Shown here: positions 1 through 8,714 of the stretch, piece after piece
Layout of the letters: every line of letters starts with the position of its first letter
Position numbering within the stretch: the first letter of the stretch is position 1
NCBI GenBank assembly: GCA_019261985.1
Contig: JAFAQY010000015.1
Coordinates: forward strand, 1-64,000
Direction: 5' to 3'
DNA: 64,000 nt
DNA from: Bryobacterales bacterium
Lineage (GTDB): Bacteria > Acidobacteriota > Terriglobia > Bryobacterales > Bryobacteraceae
Position numbers and translations under genes: made by a program
The notes under the pieces: generated by a model
The model's input: only the letters and a program-made list of their open reading frames with translations
The model's database searches: none
What the model was told of the DNA's origin: nothing

Positions 1-260
1 GGAATTCCACTGGCGGCGCCATGGGTCTCCAGAGCAGCGTATGCGGTGGTGCGGGCTTGCCAGATTCCTTGAAGATCCGGCTTGCCGTCCGGCGTGCGCG
101 GAGCTTTATAAGATTGGGCGTGGATAGCCGGTGCGGTGCACAGAAGAGCGAGCAATGTGGGGCACGCTGCCAGCCTGCGGCGCTCTGCCAACCCGCCCAG
201 CGCGATTGGCAATCGCGCGCAGGATTGCATCCTGCCCCACTGATTCGCAATTGAAAACAT
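1..260 (-). CDS. Exported PDLxGxW-family protein, N-terminal part (runs off the window)
   Basis: The reading frame is open from ATG at 260 to the window edge (86 codons). After an Arg-rich start comes a hydrophobic core and a likely signal cleavage (PTLLALLCTAPAIHA, then QSYKAP). The mature protein begins PRTPDGKPDLQGIWQAR, the hallmark of a secreted family of unknown function also found at 30932-31696 and 45292-46080. The ATG directly follows the TAG stop of the upstream gene (263-261), so the two are translationally coupled. Bases 157-240 of this CDS are a dispersed palindromic repeat, so about residues 8-35 are repeat-encoded and the true start is uncertain. Function unknown. Confidence 0.7.
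   Translation of the reverse strand, partial: MFSIANQWGRMQSCARLPIALGGLAERRRLAACPTLLALLCTAPAIHAQSYKAPRTPDGKPDLQGIWQARTTAYAALETHGAASGI
157..240. repeat. Palindromic repeat, A type, inside a CDS 5' end
   Basis: This 84-bp element is bounded by GTGGGGC (157-163) and GCCCCAC (234-240). It contains CGCGATTGGCAATCGCG (201-217), a perfect odd palindrome, and GCAGGAT-TGC-ATCCTGC near its right end. It lies within the N-terminal codons of the exported protein gene at 1-260. Confidence 0.8.
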
Positions 261-662
261 CTACTGCTTTGCGCCCGGCGCGCCGTCATTGGCCGTGCCG
301 GCGAACATACGGCGGCCTTCGGCGGTTACCACTGACCGCGCGGTCATCGTGTTAGACGCATCCTTGGCGCGGAAACCTTCCACTGTCACTTGCTCGCCTT
401 CCTTCAGGCTGTCCTTCCGCCAGCCCTGGCGATACAGTCCATTCGGCGGCGCAGTCTCGCACAGCCATTCGACCTCTTTCCCGTCCGGATCCGTAACCTT
501 GATATGCAGCCAGGAGTGGGGATTCACCCAGTCCATCTTTACCACCGTGCCCTTCAGGGTGACGGGCTTGTTTCCGTCATATTCGGCGGCGAAGGAATGA
601 TGGCCCCAGGCGGCTATGGAAGCGATGAGCCCCGCGGCAACCAGCGTAAGTGTGACTTTCAT
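261..662 (-). CDS. DUF6152-like exported protein
   Basis: This 133-residue protein has a signal peptide (MKVTLTLVAAGLIASIAAWG). The mature start HHSFAAEYD and the segment VVKMDWVNPHSWLHI are characteristic of the small periplasmic DUF6152 family, which is probably an OB-like beta fold. Families of this kind are often encoded next to PDLxGxW proteins, as here: its stop abuts the ATG at 260. No catalytic residues are recognised and the function is unknown. Start chosen at the ATG that opens the signal peptide. Confidence 0.8.
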   Translation of the reverse strand: MKVTLTLVAAGLIASIAAWGHHSFAAEYDGNKPVTLKGTVVKMDWVNPHSWLHIKVTDPDGKEVEWLCETAPPNGLYRQGWRKDSLKEGEQVTVEGFRAKDASNTMTARSVVTAEGRRMFAGTANDGAPGAKQ

Positions 663-710
663 TTGGCGTGTCCTTTTCTTAGTTTATGTGTTCGGGGTTT
701 TGTGTTGAGG

Positions 711-1679
711 TCATCGCGCGGTGGCCGTTTCCGGAACGCGGATGGGTTCAAGCTGCGCCATAATTTCGTCTTGGCGGTCTTCAAACCAGGGCGGCAAATG
801 TAGCTTGGTGCCGAGCTCGGCCTCGGTTTCATCCTTCAGAAACCCGCCGGGAACATTGCAGCAGCTTTCAACCAGGATCCCGCCGGGGCAACGGCAGTAC
901 ATGGAGTGGAAGTAGAACCGGTCTTTAATTTCCGAAGCGTCGGTATAACCGAGCTCTTCGTAAATCGCCTTCTGCTCGGTCAATGCATTATCATCGGCCC
1001 CCCAAAGCGCGATATGGTGATGCGTGCCGGCCCCGAAAGTCCAGCTTCCGGCCGGCCGGTCCGGCTCGTGTTGCAAAGTAACGGTCTTGTTCGGGCCGCC
1101 CGTACCCGTCTCAAAACGATGATACGGCCCGTCGACGCCGGTCTTGCGGAATCCGAGCGCGTCGACGAAAAAGCGCTCCGTTTCGCCGATCTCGCGGACC
1201 GAAAGCACCGCCCCATGAAATCCGTGCACCGCTTCGTTCTTCGCAATCTGAGGAGTGGTCCAGGGCTCGCGCGCGTCAGCCGAGTCTTCGATAACCTCGG
1301 CCTGCAAACCCGACGGGTGCTTGAAGCGAATAAACGATTGCCCGAATCGCTCCTGCGCGGCCTCCTGCTGGACGCCATGGCGCTTCAGGTGATCTTTCCA
1401 GAAGGGCAGCGATCCCTTGCGTACAGTGAAAGCCGTGGCCTGCACTTGTCCCGAGCCTTGGCGCCCCTGCTTCCGGCTATAAGGAAATGTCGTCATCACG
1501 GAGCCGGGCTCGAGCTTGGCGTTCGAGTAATAAAGGTGGTAGATGGGAATTTTCCCGTCCATTAGAACGGTCTGCTTCGCCATGCGAAGTCCGAGAACGT
1601 TGGTGAAAAAGTTCACGTCTTCCTGGGCTCCGCCGGCGCATGCAGTGATATGGTGATAACCCGTTAACGGGTAATTCAT
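711..1679 (-). CDS. Ring-cleaving dioxygenase, VOC/glyoxalase fold (MhqA/MhqO-PcpA-like)
   Basis: This 322-residue protein has two vicinal-oxygen-chelate modules. The N-terminal motif YHHITACAGG is typical of hydroquinone-type ring-cleaving dioxygenases. Candidate iron ligands are His9/His10, His220-222 in THHHIALWG and Glu271 in GGILVESCC. In characterised relatives (PcpA, LinE, MhqO) the enzyme opens hydroquinones with Fe(II) and O2. The substrate cannot be told here. A LysR regulator lies upstream on the same strand (105 bp gap), which suggests inducible expression by an aromatic compound. Confidence 0.8.
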   Translation of the reverse strand: MNYPLTGYHHITACAGGAQEDVNFFTNVLGLRMAKQTVLMDGKIPIYHLYYSNAKLEPGSVMTTFPYSRKQGRQGSGQVQATAFTVRKGSLPFWKDHLKRHGVQQEAAQERFGQSFIRFKHPSGLQAEVIEDSADAREPWTTPQIAKNEAVHGFHGAVLSVREIGETERFFVDALGFRKTGVDGPYHRFETGTGGPNKTVTLQHEPDRPAGSWTFGAGTHHHIALWGADDNALTEQKAIYEELGYTDASEIKDRFYFHSMYCRCPGGILVESCCNVPGGFLKDETEAELGTKLHLPPWFEDRQDEIMAQLEPIRVPETATAR

Positions 1680-1727
1680 TTGGTTTTGCCTCCAGAGCGG
1701 TGCTGTTATAGCAGAAGCTCTTCAGTT

Positions 1728-1741
1728 AAGCATTTAAGCTT
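1728..1741. promoter_or_regulatory. Imperfect palindrome upstream of the dioxygenase
   Basis: AAGCATTTAAGCTT has AAGC/GCTT outer arms and lies 49 bp upstream of the dioxygenase ATG, in the gap after the LysR gene. It could be a regulator site. This is an inference from position only. Confidence 0.25.
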
Positions 1742-1784
1742 GTCGAAGTAATTCTATTAGATTCTCGCACGGTGATAGCGGCGA

Positions 1785-2699
1785 TCAATGCAGTTGATAT
1801 CCGCGCGGAGCTTTGAACAGATCCGAAATCACCGTCCTCAGCCATTGACTGGCGGGGTCCTGGCTGTAGCGCTCGTGCCAGTGCTGCATGATGTAGTACG
1901 CCGGAATATCGAACGGCAGTGGCAGTACTTTTATATTTCCGGGGCCCGCCAGATGCCGTCCCAATTGCTCGGGCAGGATCACCAAATGATCGCTGCTGCT
2001 GATAATCGTCGCGATCCCGAGGAAGCTCGGGACGGTCAAGGAGACGTTCCGCCGAATTTTCTGAGTCTCCAGGATCTTCTCGACAATGTTGTGCCCCGTT
2101 CCGGAGGTTGCGATGGCAAGGTGACTCTCGTTCTCGAACGCCTTCGCCGTAAGCGTATGCCCGATGCGGGGATGATCGCTGCGCATCGCGCAGACAAAGC
2201 GCTCTTTGAATAATCTCTGTTGACAGAAACCCGCGCCCATCGGATGAATGAAGCCGATGGCCAGATCCAGCTCGCCGGATTCGAGAAGCCTCGGCGTGCT
2301 TGGCCCGATGCGTTGCAGATCGATCCGCAGGTTTGGAGCCGCCTTCCTGAGATGTTGCATCAGCTTGGGGATAAGCGTTACCTGCGCTATATCCGTGGAT
2401 TGAATATGGAACAGGCGGTTGGAGGTGGCGGCGTCGAAAACCACCGAGCGGCCAAACGCCGCTTGCAGAAGATCCTCGGCCTGGCTGAGAATACCGATAA
2501 GCTGGGACGCATGCGGCGTCGGCTCCATTCCGGTGGAGGTTCGAACGAACAACGCGTCGTTGAAATGTTTCCGGAGTTTCGCCAAACTCATGCTGACCGC
2601 GGATTGGCTGAGTCCCAGCCGCTCCGCCGCCTGCGATACGCTGCGGGTCCTGTGCAGCTCGCCGATTACCGCCAGAAGCTTGAGATCGAAATTGGCCAT
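1785..2699 (-). CDS. LysR-family transcriptional regulator
   Basis: This protein has about 304 residues from the start MANFDLKLLAVIGELH. The frame is open upstream to 2774, but the standard LysR start is the ATG at 2699. The winged HTH covers residues 5-65 (RSVSQAAERLGLSQSAVSMSLAKLR), followed by FVRTSTGMEPTPHA and a periplasmic-binding-protein-like effector domain. It probably controls the downstream dioxygenase (same strand) and possibly the divergent GntR gene. Ligand unknown. Confidence 0.85.
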   Translation of the reverse strand: MANFDLKLLAVIGELHRTRSVSQAAERLGLSQSAVSMSLAKLRKHFNDALFVRTSTGMEPTPHASQLIGILSQAEDLLQAAFGRSVVFDAATSNRLFHIQSTDIAQVTLIPKLMQHLRKAAPNLRIDLQRIGPSTPRLLESGELDLAIGFIHPMGAGFCQQRLFKERFVCAMRSDHPRIGHTLTAKAFENESHLAIATSGTGHNIVEKILETQKIRRNVSLTVPSFLGIATIISSSDHLVILPEQLGRHLAGPGNIKVLPLPFDIPAYYIMQHWHERYSQDPASQWLRTVISDLFKAPRGYQLH

Positions 2700-2769
2700 G
2701 GTGGCCCGGCGGTCAATCGGAGATCCGAGGGCTGTCGAGGGCATAGTCGCTAATACGGGCTTCTGCAAA

Positions 2770-2780
2770 TGCATGCAAAA
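2770..2780. promoter_or_regulatory. TGCATGCA operator-like site, copy 1
   Basis: TGCATGCAAAA lies between the LysR and GntR genes and shares its core with the perfect 12-bp palindrome at 2957-2968. Two copies of one palindromic core in a divergent regulator-regulator gap suggest operators. The binding protein is not known. Confidence 0.35.
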
Positions 2781-2956
2781 AAATCAGAACCGTTGGATAG
2801 TATAGTTGCGATGCCGGCCCGTGTCAAACCGCGGGGCGCATTTTTCATGCTGTCGAGGATCGTCAATCGTCCAATAGGCTGTTCGGCATACGCGGCGCGT
2901 GATCATTGCCGGCGCGAACGCGACTCGAGAAATGATATCCTGCTCGACGGAACCGC

Positions 2957-2968
2957 TTTGCATGCAAA
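2957..2968. promoter_or_regulatory. TTTGCATGCAAA perfect palindrome, copy 2
   Basis: This perfect 12-bp palindrome ends 14 bp before the chosen GntR start. A second core copy is at 2770-2780. FCD-type GntR regulators bind short palindromes near their own genes, so autoregulation is plausible but inferred. Confidence 0.4.
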
Positions 2969-2982
2969 ATGAATCCGGACCT

Positions 2983-3723
2983 ATGAAACTCTCCAGCGCC
3001 GAAGCGAAAAGCTCTTCCCAAACCGCGCGCGCCACCCTGGTCCTCCGCGAAATGATTATCGACGGCCACTTCCGTCCCAACGAGCGCATCCGCGAGATCC
3101 CGCTGGCGGCGCAGTTGGATGTTTCGCGCATCCCGCTGCGGCTCGCTCTGGAACGGTTGGCTCACGAAGGGTTATTAGAGATCCGGCCGACCCGGGGTTT
3201 TGTGGTGCAGCAGTTCACCACCGGCGACATCTATGACGCGATTGAGTTGCGTGGCATTTTGGAAGGCGCAGCCGCGCGGCTGGCCTCCGAGAGGTTGCGC
3301 GACTCCAGGGATTTGGCCGCCTTGCGTGAGGCCAGCGCCGAGATGGATGCGTTGCTGCGGAACCGCAAACTCGCGCTTGAGGCATTCACAAAATACATCG
3401 AGCTAAATGCGAAATTCCATTCGGCACTTATCGACTTATGCCGAAGCAGGATTCTGAAGCGCGCCATCAAACAAGCCTGCGCCCTCCCGTTCGCCTCGCC
3501 CAGCGCGTTCTTGTTGAAGCAGTCGGAAGGATCTCCCGATCTCTTCTTTATCGCGTTGGATCAGCATCGCGGAATCATAGAGGCGATTTCCAACCGCGAG
3601 AGCATGCGCGCGGAGTTTCTTGCTCGCGAGCACGCCCGGCTAGCGCGGCGCAACCTGGATGTAGCGCTGGATAACCGCGAACTTCTGAAATCCGTCCGCG
3701 GCGCAAAGCTGATTCAAATTTAA
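2983..3723 (+). CDS. GntR-family regulator, FCD type
   Basis: The chosen start MKLSSAEAKSS gives 246 residues. The frame is also open from 2899 and from an ATG at 2962. The winged HTH (TLVLREMIIDGHFRPNERI to EGLLEIRPTRGFVV) is followed by an all-helical FCD domain with IYDAIELRGILEGAAARLA. FCD regulators sense small organic acids or sugar acids. It is divergent from the LysR gene and shares the palindrome-bearing gap. The target is unknown. Confidence 0.85.
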   Translation: MKLSSAEAKSSSQTARATLVLREMIIDGHFRPNERIREIPLAAQLDVSRIPLRLALERLAHEGLLEIRPTRGFVVQQFTTGDIYDAIELRGILEGAAARLASERLRDSRDLAALREASAEMDALLRNRKLALEAFTKYIELNAKFHSALIDLCRSRILKRAIKQACALPFASPSAFLLKQSEGSPDLFFIALDQHRGIIEAISNRESMRAEFLAREHARLARRNLDVALDNRELLKSVRGAKLIQI

Positions 3724-3820
3724 TTAAAGCTTTACCGCAACCTATAAAGCATTTAAAGAAACCCGGATTCACTTTCCATACTTGCGAGAGTTAAATCAAT
3801 CCGGCTGATTTCATTTATCA

Positions 3821-4762
3821 ATGCGGCTGTATAGACGGCGGCCTCAAGGAAAGTTATTCTGTTGGATTATTGAGGTGCTTGCACCGATGCAGCGGCTTGG
3901 CGAATCCGTCGTGTGGCGGGGAAGCAAGAGCTCCTGGCTTGGCCCGCGCTTGGGACCATGCTGCCTTATCTCCATGGTGGATGAGGCCACCGGCCGGTCC
4001 CTGGCGCGATTTGTGGAAGAAAATTCCACACCCGCAAATCTCCACGTCCTGGGATTATATCTGAATGCCTTTGGGCGGCCGCTGGTTTTTCGTACTCACC
4101 GGTTGAGTTTATTTCGCGGAAACCCTCGTTTCACCAAGGCGGCGGTAAATACAGCCGCGGGGCGAAGCCAGGTCCGCAGGGCGCTCGAGGAACTCGATAT
4201 CGATTGGTTGCCCGAAGACTTGCGGTCGAGAGAGGGCTTCGCGCGAGATTTTTTCAACGCGGCAAAACGGGAGCTTGCGCCGGGGCTGGTTCAATCCGGC
4301 GCACGCACCATAACCGAGGCGAACCGCTACCTCGAACGTGTTTTCTTGCGCGCCTGGCATTCCCGTCCCGAGATTAGATCATCAATTAGATCGTGCCCGA
4401 ATGACGCCCATCGCGCTTTACTGCCGGAGCACGACCTCGAGGCGATCCTGAGCGAGGTCGAAGTCCGCACGGTATGCCCAAACGGCGCCATTCAATTTCA
4501 TGGCGCCGCTTACCGGATTCCGGATTACGGCCCGGCCTCGGTGCAGGTACAGATTGAAAAGCGCGGCAACGGCCAGGTTTATATGCGTGGCGATAACGCA
4601 TGTGTGCGTCTGATGGAATGCGACCCGCCCCAGGGGCGAATGCCCGAAAGAAAACTCAAGCCCGTAGCCTCGAAGGCGCGATCCCAGCGGCCTGTAAATC
4701 CCAACTGGATGCGTAACTTCTTTAACCGGCCTGCGCCTCCGCTGTGGCGCTGTCTCAAATAA
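3821..4762 (+). pseudogene. ISNCY-like transposase relic lacking catalytic aspartates
   Basis: This 313-codon frame resembles the integrase-core half of ISNCY-type transposases: SMVDEATGRSLARFVEE, the linker GLYLNAFGRPLVF, the block EELDIDWLP, ARTITEANRYLERVF, and a C-terminal beta segment with FHGAAYRIPD. The N-terminal HTH is missing. Where relatives have an Asp in 'MDGS', this protein has WRGS (Arg33), and where 'YTD' is expected it has RTH (Thr92). The enzyme should therefore be dead. The frame is nevertheless intact, so either decay is recent or the protein has been kept for another role. No terminal repeats were recognised. Confidence 0.55.
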
Positions 4763-4826
4763 CCCGCCGCCCGGCGGTTGCTTGTACCTTCAAAATCCTA
4801 TTTAATAGAAGTCTGTCTTCAAACGC

Positions 4827-5501
4827 GTGACCACGGCGACTACTGCGGGCACACCCTATTTCCGTGAGAACAGGTTTCTGCACTGGATGTGCGCGGCCGC
4901 AGTCCTTGTGTTGGCCGTTGCAGCCTACCATCCGGATGCGATCTTCGATTTTTTTCTGGAAAACGGGTGCGTGGCGTTCGGCTTGGCATTTCTGGTTGTG
5001 ACGTACCGGAAGCTGCCGTTATCCGATCTGTCTTACCTGCTAATTTTCGTTTACCTCAGCGTGCACGAATGGGGCGCTCACTACAAATACTCGGACGTGC
5101 CGTTGGGCGAGTGGATGAAGCCCTGGCTGCACACGCAGCGCAACATGTACGACCGCGTGGCGCATTTCAGCTTCGGCCTGCTGATCAGTTATCCACTCCA
5201 GGAATTTTTTATGCGCCAAGTCGGCGTAAGGAGCGGCTGGCGATACGTTTTGCCGGTCGAGGCGATCCTGTCGTTCAGCGCGATCTACGAAATTCTGGAA
5301 GCCGGCGCGGCCATGGTGCTTACCCCCGAGCGCGGAGAGGAATTTGTAGGCATGCAGGGCGACATGTGGGATTCGCAGGAGGACATGCTGATGGCGGGCA
5401 TCGGGTCGGTGGCCGTGATGATCATCCTTGCCGTGCTGCGCCGGCGCCGCGCCGCAAAGGCGGTCGCGCGGGAACTGGCCGAGGCGTATTCGTCAAAGTA
5501 G
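4827..5501 (+). CDS. DUF2238 (YjdF-like) integral membrane protein
   Basis: This 224-residue protein starts at GTG (4827). It has about six hydrophobic helices and the conserved core SVHEWGAHYKYSDVPLGEWM, RNMYDRVAHFSFGLL and QGDMWDSQEDMLMA, which match the inner-membrane DUF2238 family. Function unknown. The Arg-rich cytoplasmic tail (RRRRAAKAVARELAEA) follows the last helix. No operon partner: the next gene is convergent. Confidence 0.8.
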   Translation: MTTATTAGTPYFRENRFLHWMCAAAVLVLAVAAYHPDAIFDFFLENGCVAFGLAFLVVTYRKLPLSDLSYLLIFVYLSVHEWGAHYKYSDVPLGEWMKPWLHTQRNMYDRVAHFSFGLLISYPLQEFFMRQVGVRSGWRYVLPVEAILSFSAIYEILEAGAAMVLTPERGEEFVGMQGDMWDSQEDMLMAGIGSVAVMIILAVLRRRRAAKAVARELAEAYSSK

Positions 5502-5542
5502 CGTGATTTCCTGCATGGCTTCCGGAATGACTCGGGGCAGAG

Positions 5543-6367
5543 TTATACCCTCGCCCCGCCGCTGCAGATCAAAACCTCGCCCGTAATATAGTCCGATAGC
5601 GGCGAGCAGAAAAAAAGCACCGGGCCCGCGGCCTCCTCCACCGTGCCGAATCGCCCTAACGGGCAGCGCTGTTTCATCGCCTCAATCGCCGACGGCTGCA
5701 CGCCGACGTTGATTCTGTGTCCCTTAATGTCGATCGCTTCCGCGCCGAGAGGCTGCGTCAGGCGCGTTTCGATGAATCCGAATCCGACCGCATTCACGTT
5801 GACGTTATAGCGGCCCCATTCCTTTGCGAGAACCTTTGTGAGCCCGATTATGCCTGCTTTTCCAGATCCGTATCCCGACTGTCCCGCGATGCCGTCCACG
5901 CCGGAAATAGAGGTGATATTCACCACTTTGCGCGCCACGCGGCGGCCCTCCCCGATTTCACGCTTGGCGGCCTCGCGAATCCATTCCGACGCGGCCCGCA
6001 GCAGCCGGAACGGCGCGCCAATATGAATATCGAGCATCGCCTGAAACTGATCGTCGGTGGTCTTCTGAATGACGGAATCCCACGTGTAGCCGGCATTGTT
6101 GACGATGATGTCGATAGATCGGAAGCTGCCGAGAGCCGCTTCCACCAGACGATCCGGCAGCGCGCGATCGGTGATGTCGCCGGCGACGGGTTCCACTCGG
6201 CCGCCGGCGCTTTCAGCCTGCGCAGCAGTTTCCAAAAGAGGGTCGCGGTCGAGATCGTTGACGACGACGGACGCTCCGTTCGCCGCCAGTTTCAATGCCA
6301 CAGCTCGTCCAATGCCGCGGCCCGCGCCTGTGACGATCGCTGTCCGCCCCGTCAAATCCTGGTTCAA
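5543..6367 (-). CDS. Short-chain dehydrogenase/reductase (FabG-like)
   Basis: This protein has about 274 residues from a TTG start (6367) preceded by GGAGGCGGAG at Shine-Dalgarno distance. The frame stays open to 6424 but the upstream residues are not SDR-like. The Rossmann motif TGAGRGIG is near residue 13, followed by NNAGYTWD, the active-site Ser in NITSISG and the YGSGKAG catalytic Tyr/Lys. The end, DYITGEVLICSGGA, is typical of FabG-like 3-oxoacyl reductases. The substrate cannot be assigned and there are no same-strand neighbours within an operon distance. Confidence 0.85.
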   Translation of the reverse strand: MNQDLTGRTAIVTGAGRGIGRAVALKLAANGASVVVNDLDRDPLLETAAQAESAGGRVEPVAGDITDRALPDRLVEAALGSFRSIDIIVNNAGYTWDSVIQKTTDDQFQAMLDIHIGAPFRLLRAASEWIREAAKREIGEGRRVARKVVNITSISGVDGIAGQSGYGSGKAGIIGLTKVLAKEWGRYNVNVNAVGFGFIETRLTQPLGAEAIDIKGHRINVGVQPSAIEAMKQRCPLGRFGTVEEAAGPVLFFCSPLSDYITGEVLICSGGARV

Positions 6368-6557
6368 TCTCCGCCTCCGAAATGCGGATTTAGAGTAGCA
6401 CAGGGCATTTGGATCCACGGGCAATGGCGGCGGGTTTTGGTTCCAGAGACGAATATGCGAATGGGGTCGCCTCGGTTACACTCCCGTGGACACAGCGCCC
6501 GGCAGGGCCGCTCCGATGAGCCGACCCTGCCGAACTGGGTCCATCGCCTTCACCATT

Positions 6558-8129
6558 TCATGGGTTGGTTATCGTCGCAGTGCTGCCATCCACCTTGGTC
6601 AGCGACACGCTGAATCGTTCATTGTAGGTGCGCGCGGCGTCTCGCAGATAGCTCAAGGCAGTTGCCTCGCCCAACTGGATCGAGGTCTCAGTATCGCTCC
6701 GCCAATGGATTCCCGCATGAATTCCGTGCCCGTAGCTGATGTTATGGGCCAGCTTGTTCAATTCCCCGTTAATGTCCAGGCTGTCCCGGTCGGCCCCTGT
6801 GTAGGTATTGAGAGCGAGGCCGCTGGGGTCGGGTTCCACCACTTCCAGGCCGGCCGCGTTTAGCAACGGCCGTATCGTCTGGGTACCGTCGAAGAAGAAC
6901 TTCAATACGGTGATACAGGCCCCGGCTACCGCGCCGTGTCCGGTAGGATAGGCCGGATGCGTCGGCGATCCCTCCGGAAACGCTTGCGAAAGAAAATAGC
7001 TGTTACCGTTGGCCGTGAAGCTCGTTTTAAGTGCATTTGAGATCAGCACCGTGTTACTCACTTGGCCCTCGATTGTTCCCCCCAGACCTGTTTTGATCAA
7101 ATACACGATAGCGCCACCGGATTCCGGACGATGCCGTAGATGCACCCACCATTTCTGATACCAGACGGCTTTCAGGGCCTCCTTGGCGACGGCAGCCAGC
7201 GTAGCGGCAAAGTCCGGGCCGCCCATCGTGGCGAAGCCATTCTGTGTCTTGGAGTGTTTGTAGGGGTTTCCCGGGTTGAGTTTGTTGAACGCGCTCAGGA
7301 CCAGATAGGCGATGAAATAGGCCTCATACAGCACGTCGTCGTGCGTGTAGGCGGCAAGGCCGCGCCCATCGTGCAGGTACAGCGCCGCGCCCGGTGTCAG
7401 CTTCTTTCCGGTGTCTATACCGTTCTGGACGTTTAGGAACTCAGCTGGATCCAGCATGAAGTCGACGTGCGCTTGGTTTGTAACGTATTGCTGAGTGATC
7501 GGCAGCGATCCAAAAGCCGTTGGCTGCAACAGAAATTGCGATACGTAGGGCCCACTCGTATCGCCGGCGAATCCCCCACGGAAGAGCAGATCTGGCGTGA
7601 CTTGACTGGCGGCATCGCGCGGACCCGCGTAGGCAGGCATCCCCGACAATTCAGTCGCCGCCTGTTGGGCGATGGCGTTTCCGGCATAGTCTGTGAACGC
7701 AACATCCCGCAACAGAGAGGCCCAGTATAGCTCGACGAGTTCCGTTGCGTAGGCCTCGCTCGCTAGGGCGGGCGCGGGTGGCGAGACGAACTGACCGCCG
7801 TCCAGGCAGTCCAGATAAAACGCCAAGCCGCCTTGTGGGCCGTTCAGCGTGCGCGTCCCGCCCACAATGATTTTTTCAAAATCCGCGGGATCGCCGCTTG
7901 CCAGCGCCTTCTTGAAGGACTGGTACGCCGCGGGATCCACGACACCAATACCTGCTTGCAACACGCCTTTCGTGTAGGTTCCCGATTTGTCCGCATAGAG
8001 GGCTTCGTCACCGTTGTCTAGCTGACTCGGCGCAGGGACAAAAGCGTCACTGTCCGTGGTTAACGTTCGCAGCGCCAGCGATCGCAAAACTCGATGGCTA
8101 GTTGCGGGCGTCAGTTCTGTATTAAGCAT
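6558..8129 (-). CDS. Vanadium-dependent haloperoxidase (PAP2 superfamily)
   Basis: This 523-residue protein has vanadate-binding motifs like those of algal bromoperoxidases. Lys326 and Arg334 lie in KWWVHLRHRPE (spacing of 8). SPTHPAYPTGHG holds distal His391, Thr396 in place of Ser, and catalytic His398. The putative axial His475 is in AGIHWRSD. The Arg expected six residues before the axial His is not there (Gly, with His at -7). Known relatives oxidise halides with H2O2; halide preference is not predictable. The start has a strong AGGAGG. No signal peptide is obvious. It appears monocistronic. Confidence 0.85.
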   Translation of the reverse strand: MLNTELTPATSHRVLRSLALRTLTTDSDAFVPAPSQLDNGDEALYADKSGTYTKGVLQAGIGVVDPAAYQSFKKALASGDPADFEKIIVGGTRTLNGPQGGLAFYLDCLDGGQFVSPPAPALASEAYATELVELYWASLLRDVAFTDYAGNAIAQQAATELSGMPAYAGPRDAASQVTPDLLFRGGFAGDTSGPYVSQFLLQPTAFGSLPITQQYVTNQAHVDFMLDPAEFLNVQNGIDTGKKLTPGAALYLHDGRGLAAYTHDDVLYEAYFIAYLVLSAFNKLNPGNPYKHSKTQNGFATMGGPDFAATLAAVAKEALKAVWYQKWWVHLRHRPESGGAIVYLIKTGLGGTIEGQVSNTVLISNALKTSFTANGNSYFLSQAFPEGSPTHPAYPTGHGAVAGACITVLKFFFDGTQTIRPLLNAAGLEVVEPDPSGLALNTYTGADRDSLDINGELNKLAHNISYGHGIHAGIHWRSDTETSIQLGEATALSYLRDAARTYNERFSVSLTKVDGSTATITNP

Positions 8130-8714
8130 ATTTCTCCTCCTGCTGCCCCATCTCTCTCATGCCGAATGGGACGCAAAGTTGCGCCTTGCATCGAGGGGCT
8201 TTCGGCAGAGTGCGAAGCAAGTGAGGTTCCGGGCGTCGACATACCGGCCCCGGTTTTTTGAAACGCGTGTCATCCCACGCACAAGTATTTGGGCCAGCCG
8301 CCCGCGGACGCCGTCAGCGACTTCTCATTGTTGCCTCCGAACCTCTCGGGCAAACGGACCGGCACTCACCAAAAGGCGAGTGTCAATAACGATTCGGAGA
8401 ATCGCCCGGGGGGCCGATTTTCATCGTGCCGAAACATGCCGTACGACCCTTCGCGCCCTGACGTTCGCCGAACGCGGCTTTACTAGGCAAGGTCGCGGAC
8501 GCGCTCTGCGAGCGGCCGCGATTGCTGGTTTGAGATTGCAAGAATCAAGTCCGGAAACACCAAAGCCGATGCAAATTTCCAGGCGGCGCACATTGGTGTT
8601 CCGCTCAAAGAAGCTGCAATTCACATTTCCAGCGGGGCTGTGGGAGAAAGCATCCGTCAGTGTGTTGGCGGGAGTCCCGTTTTTTGCGAAGCCGCAGCGC
8701 TGTTAGCGTCGATC
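8130..8714. other. Intergenic stretch with no gene recognised
   Basis: This ~585-bp stretch separates the haloperoxidase start from the broken PAGEYTV gene. Frames here are short, Arg-rich and unlike known proteins. The stretch has scattered weak hairpins, for example CACTCACC-AAAA-GGCGAGTG near 8365. It must hold the haloperoxidase promoter on the minus strand, but no convincing -35/-10 pair was seen. Confidence 0.5.

Noticed and set aside
906-1565. 219-codon plus-strand frame over the dioxygenase gene
   Set aside because: It is antisense to a clear VOC dioxygenase, has no family motifs, and reflects GC-rich codon use.
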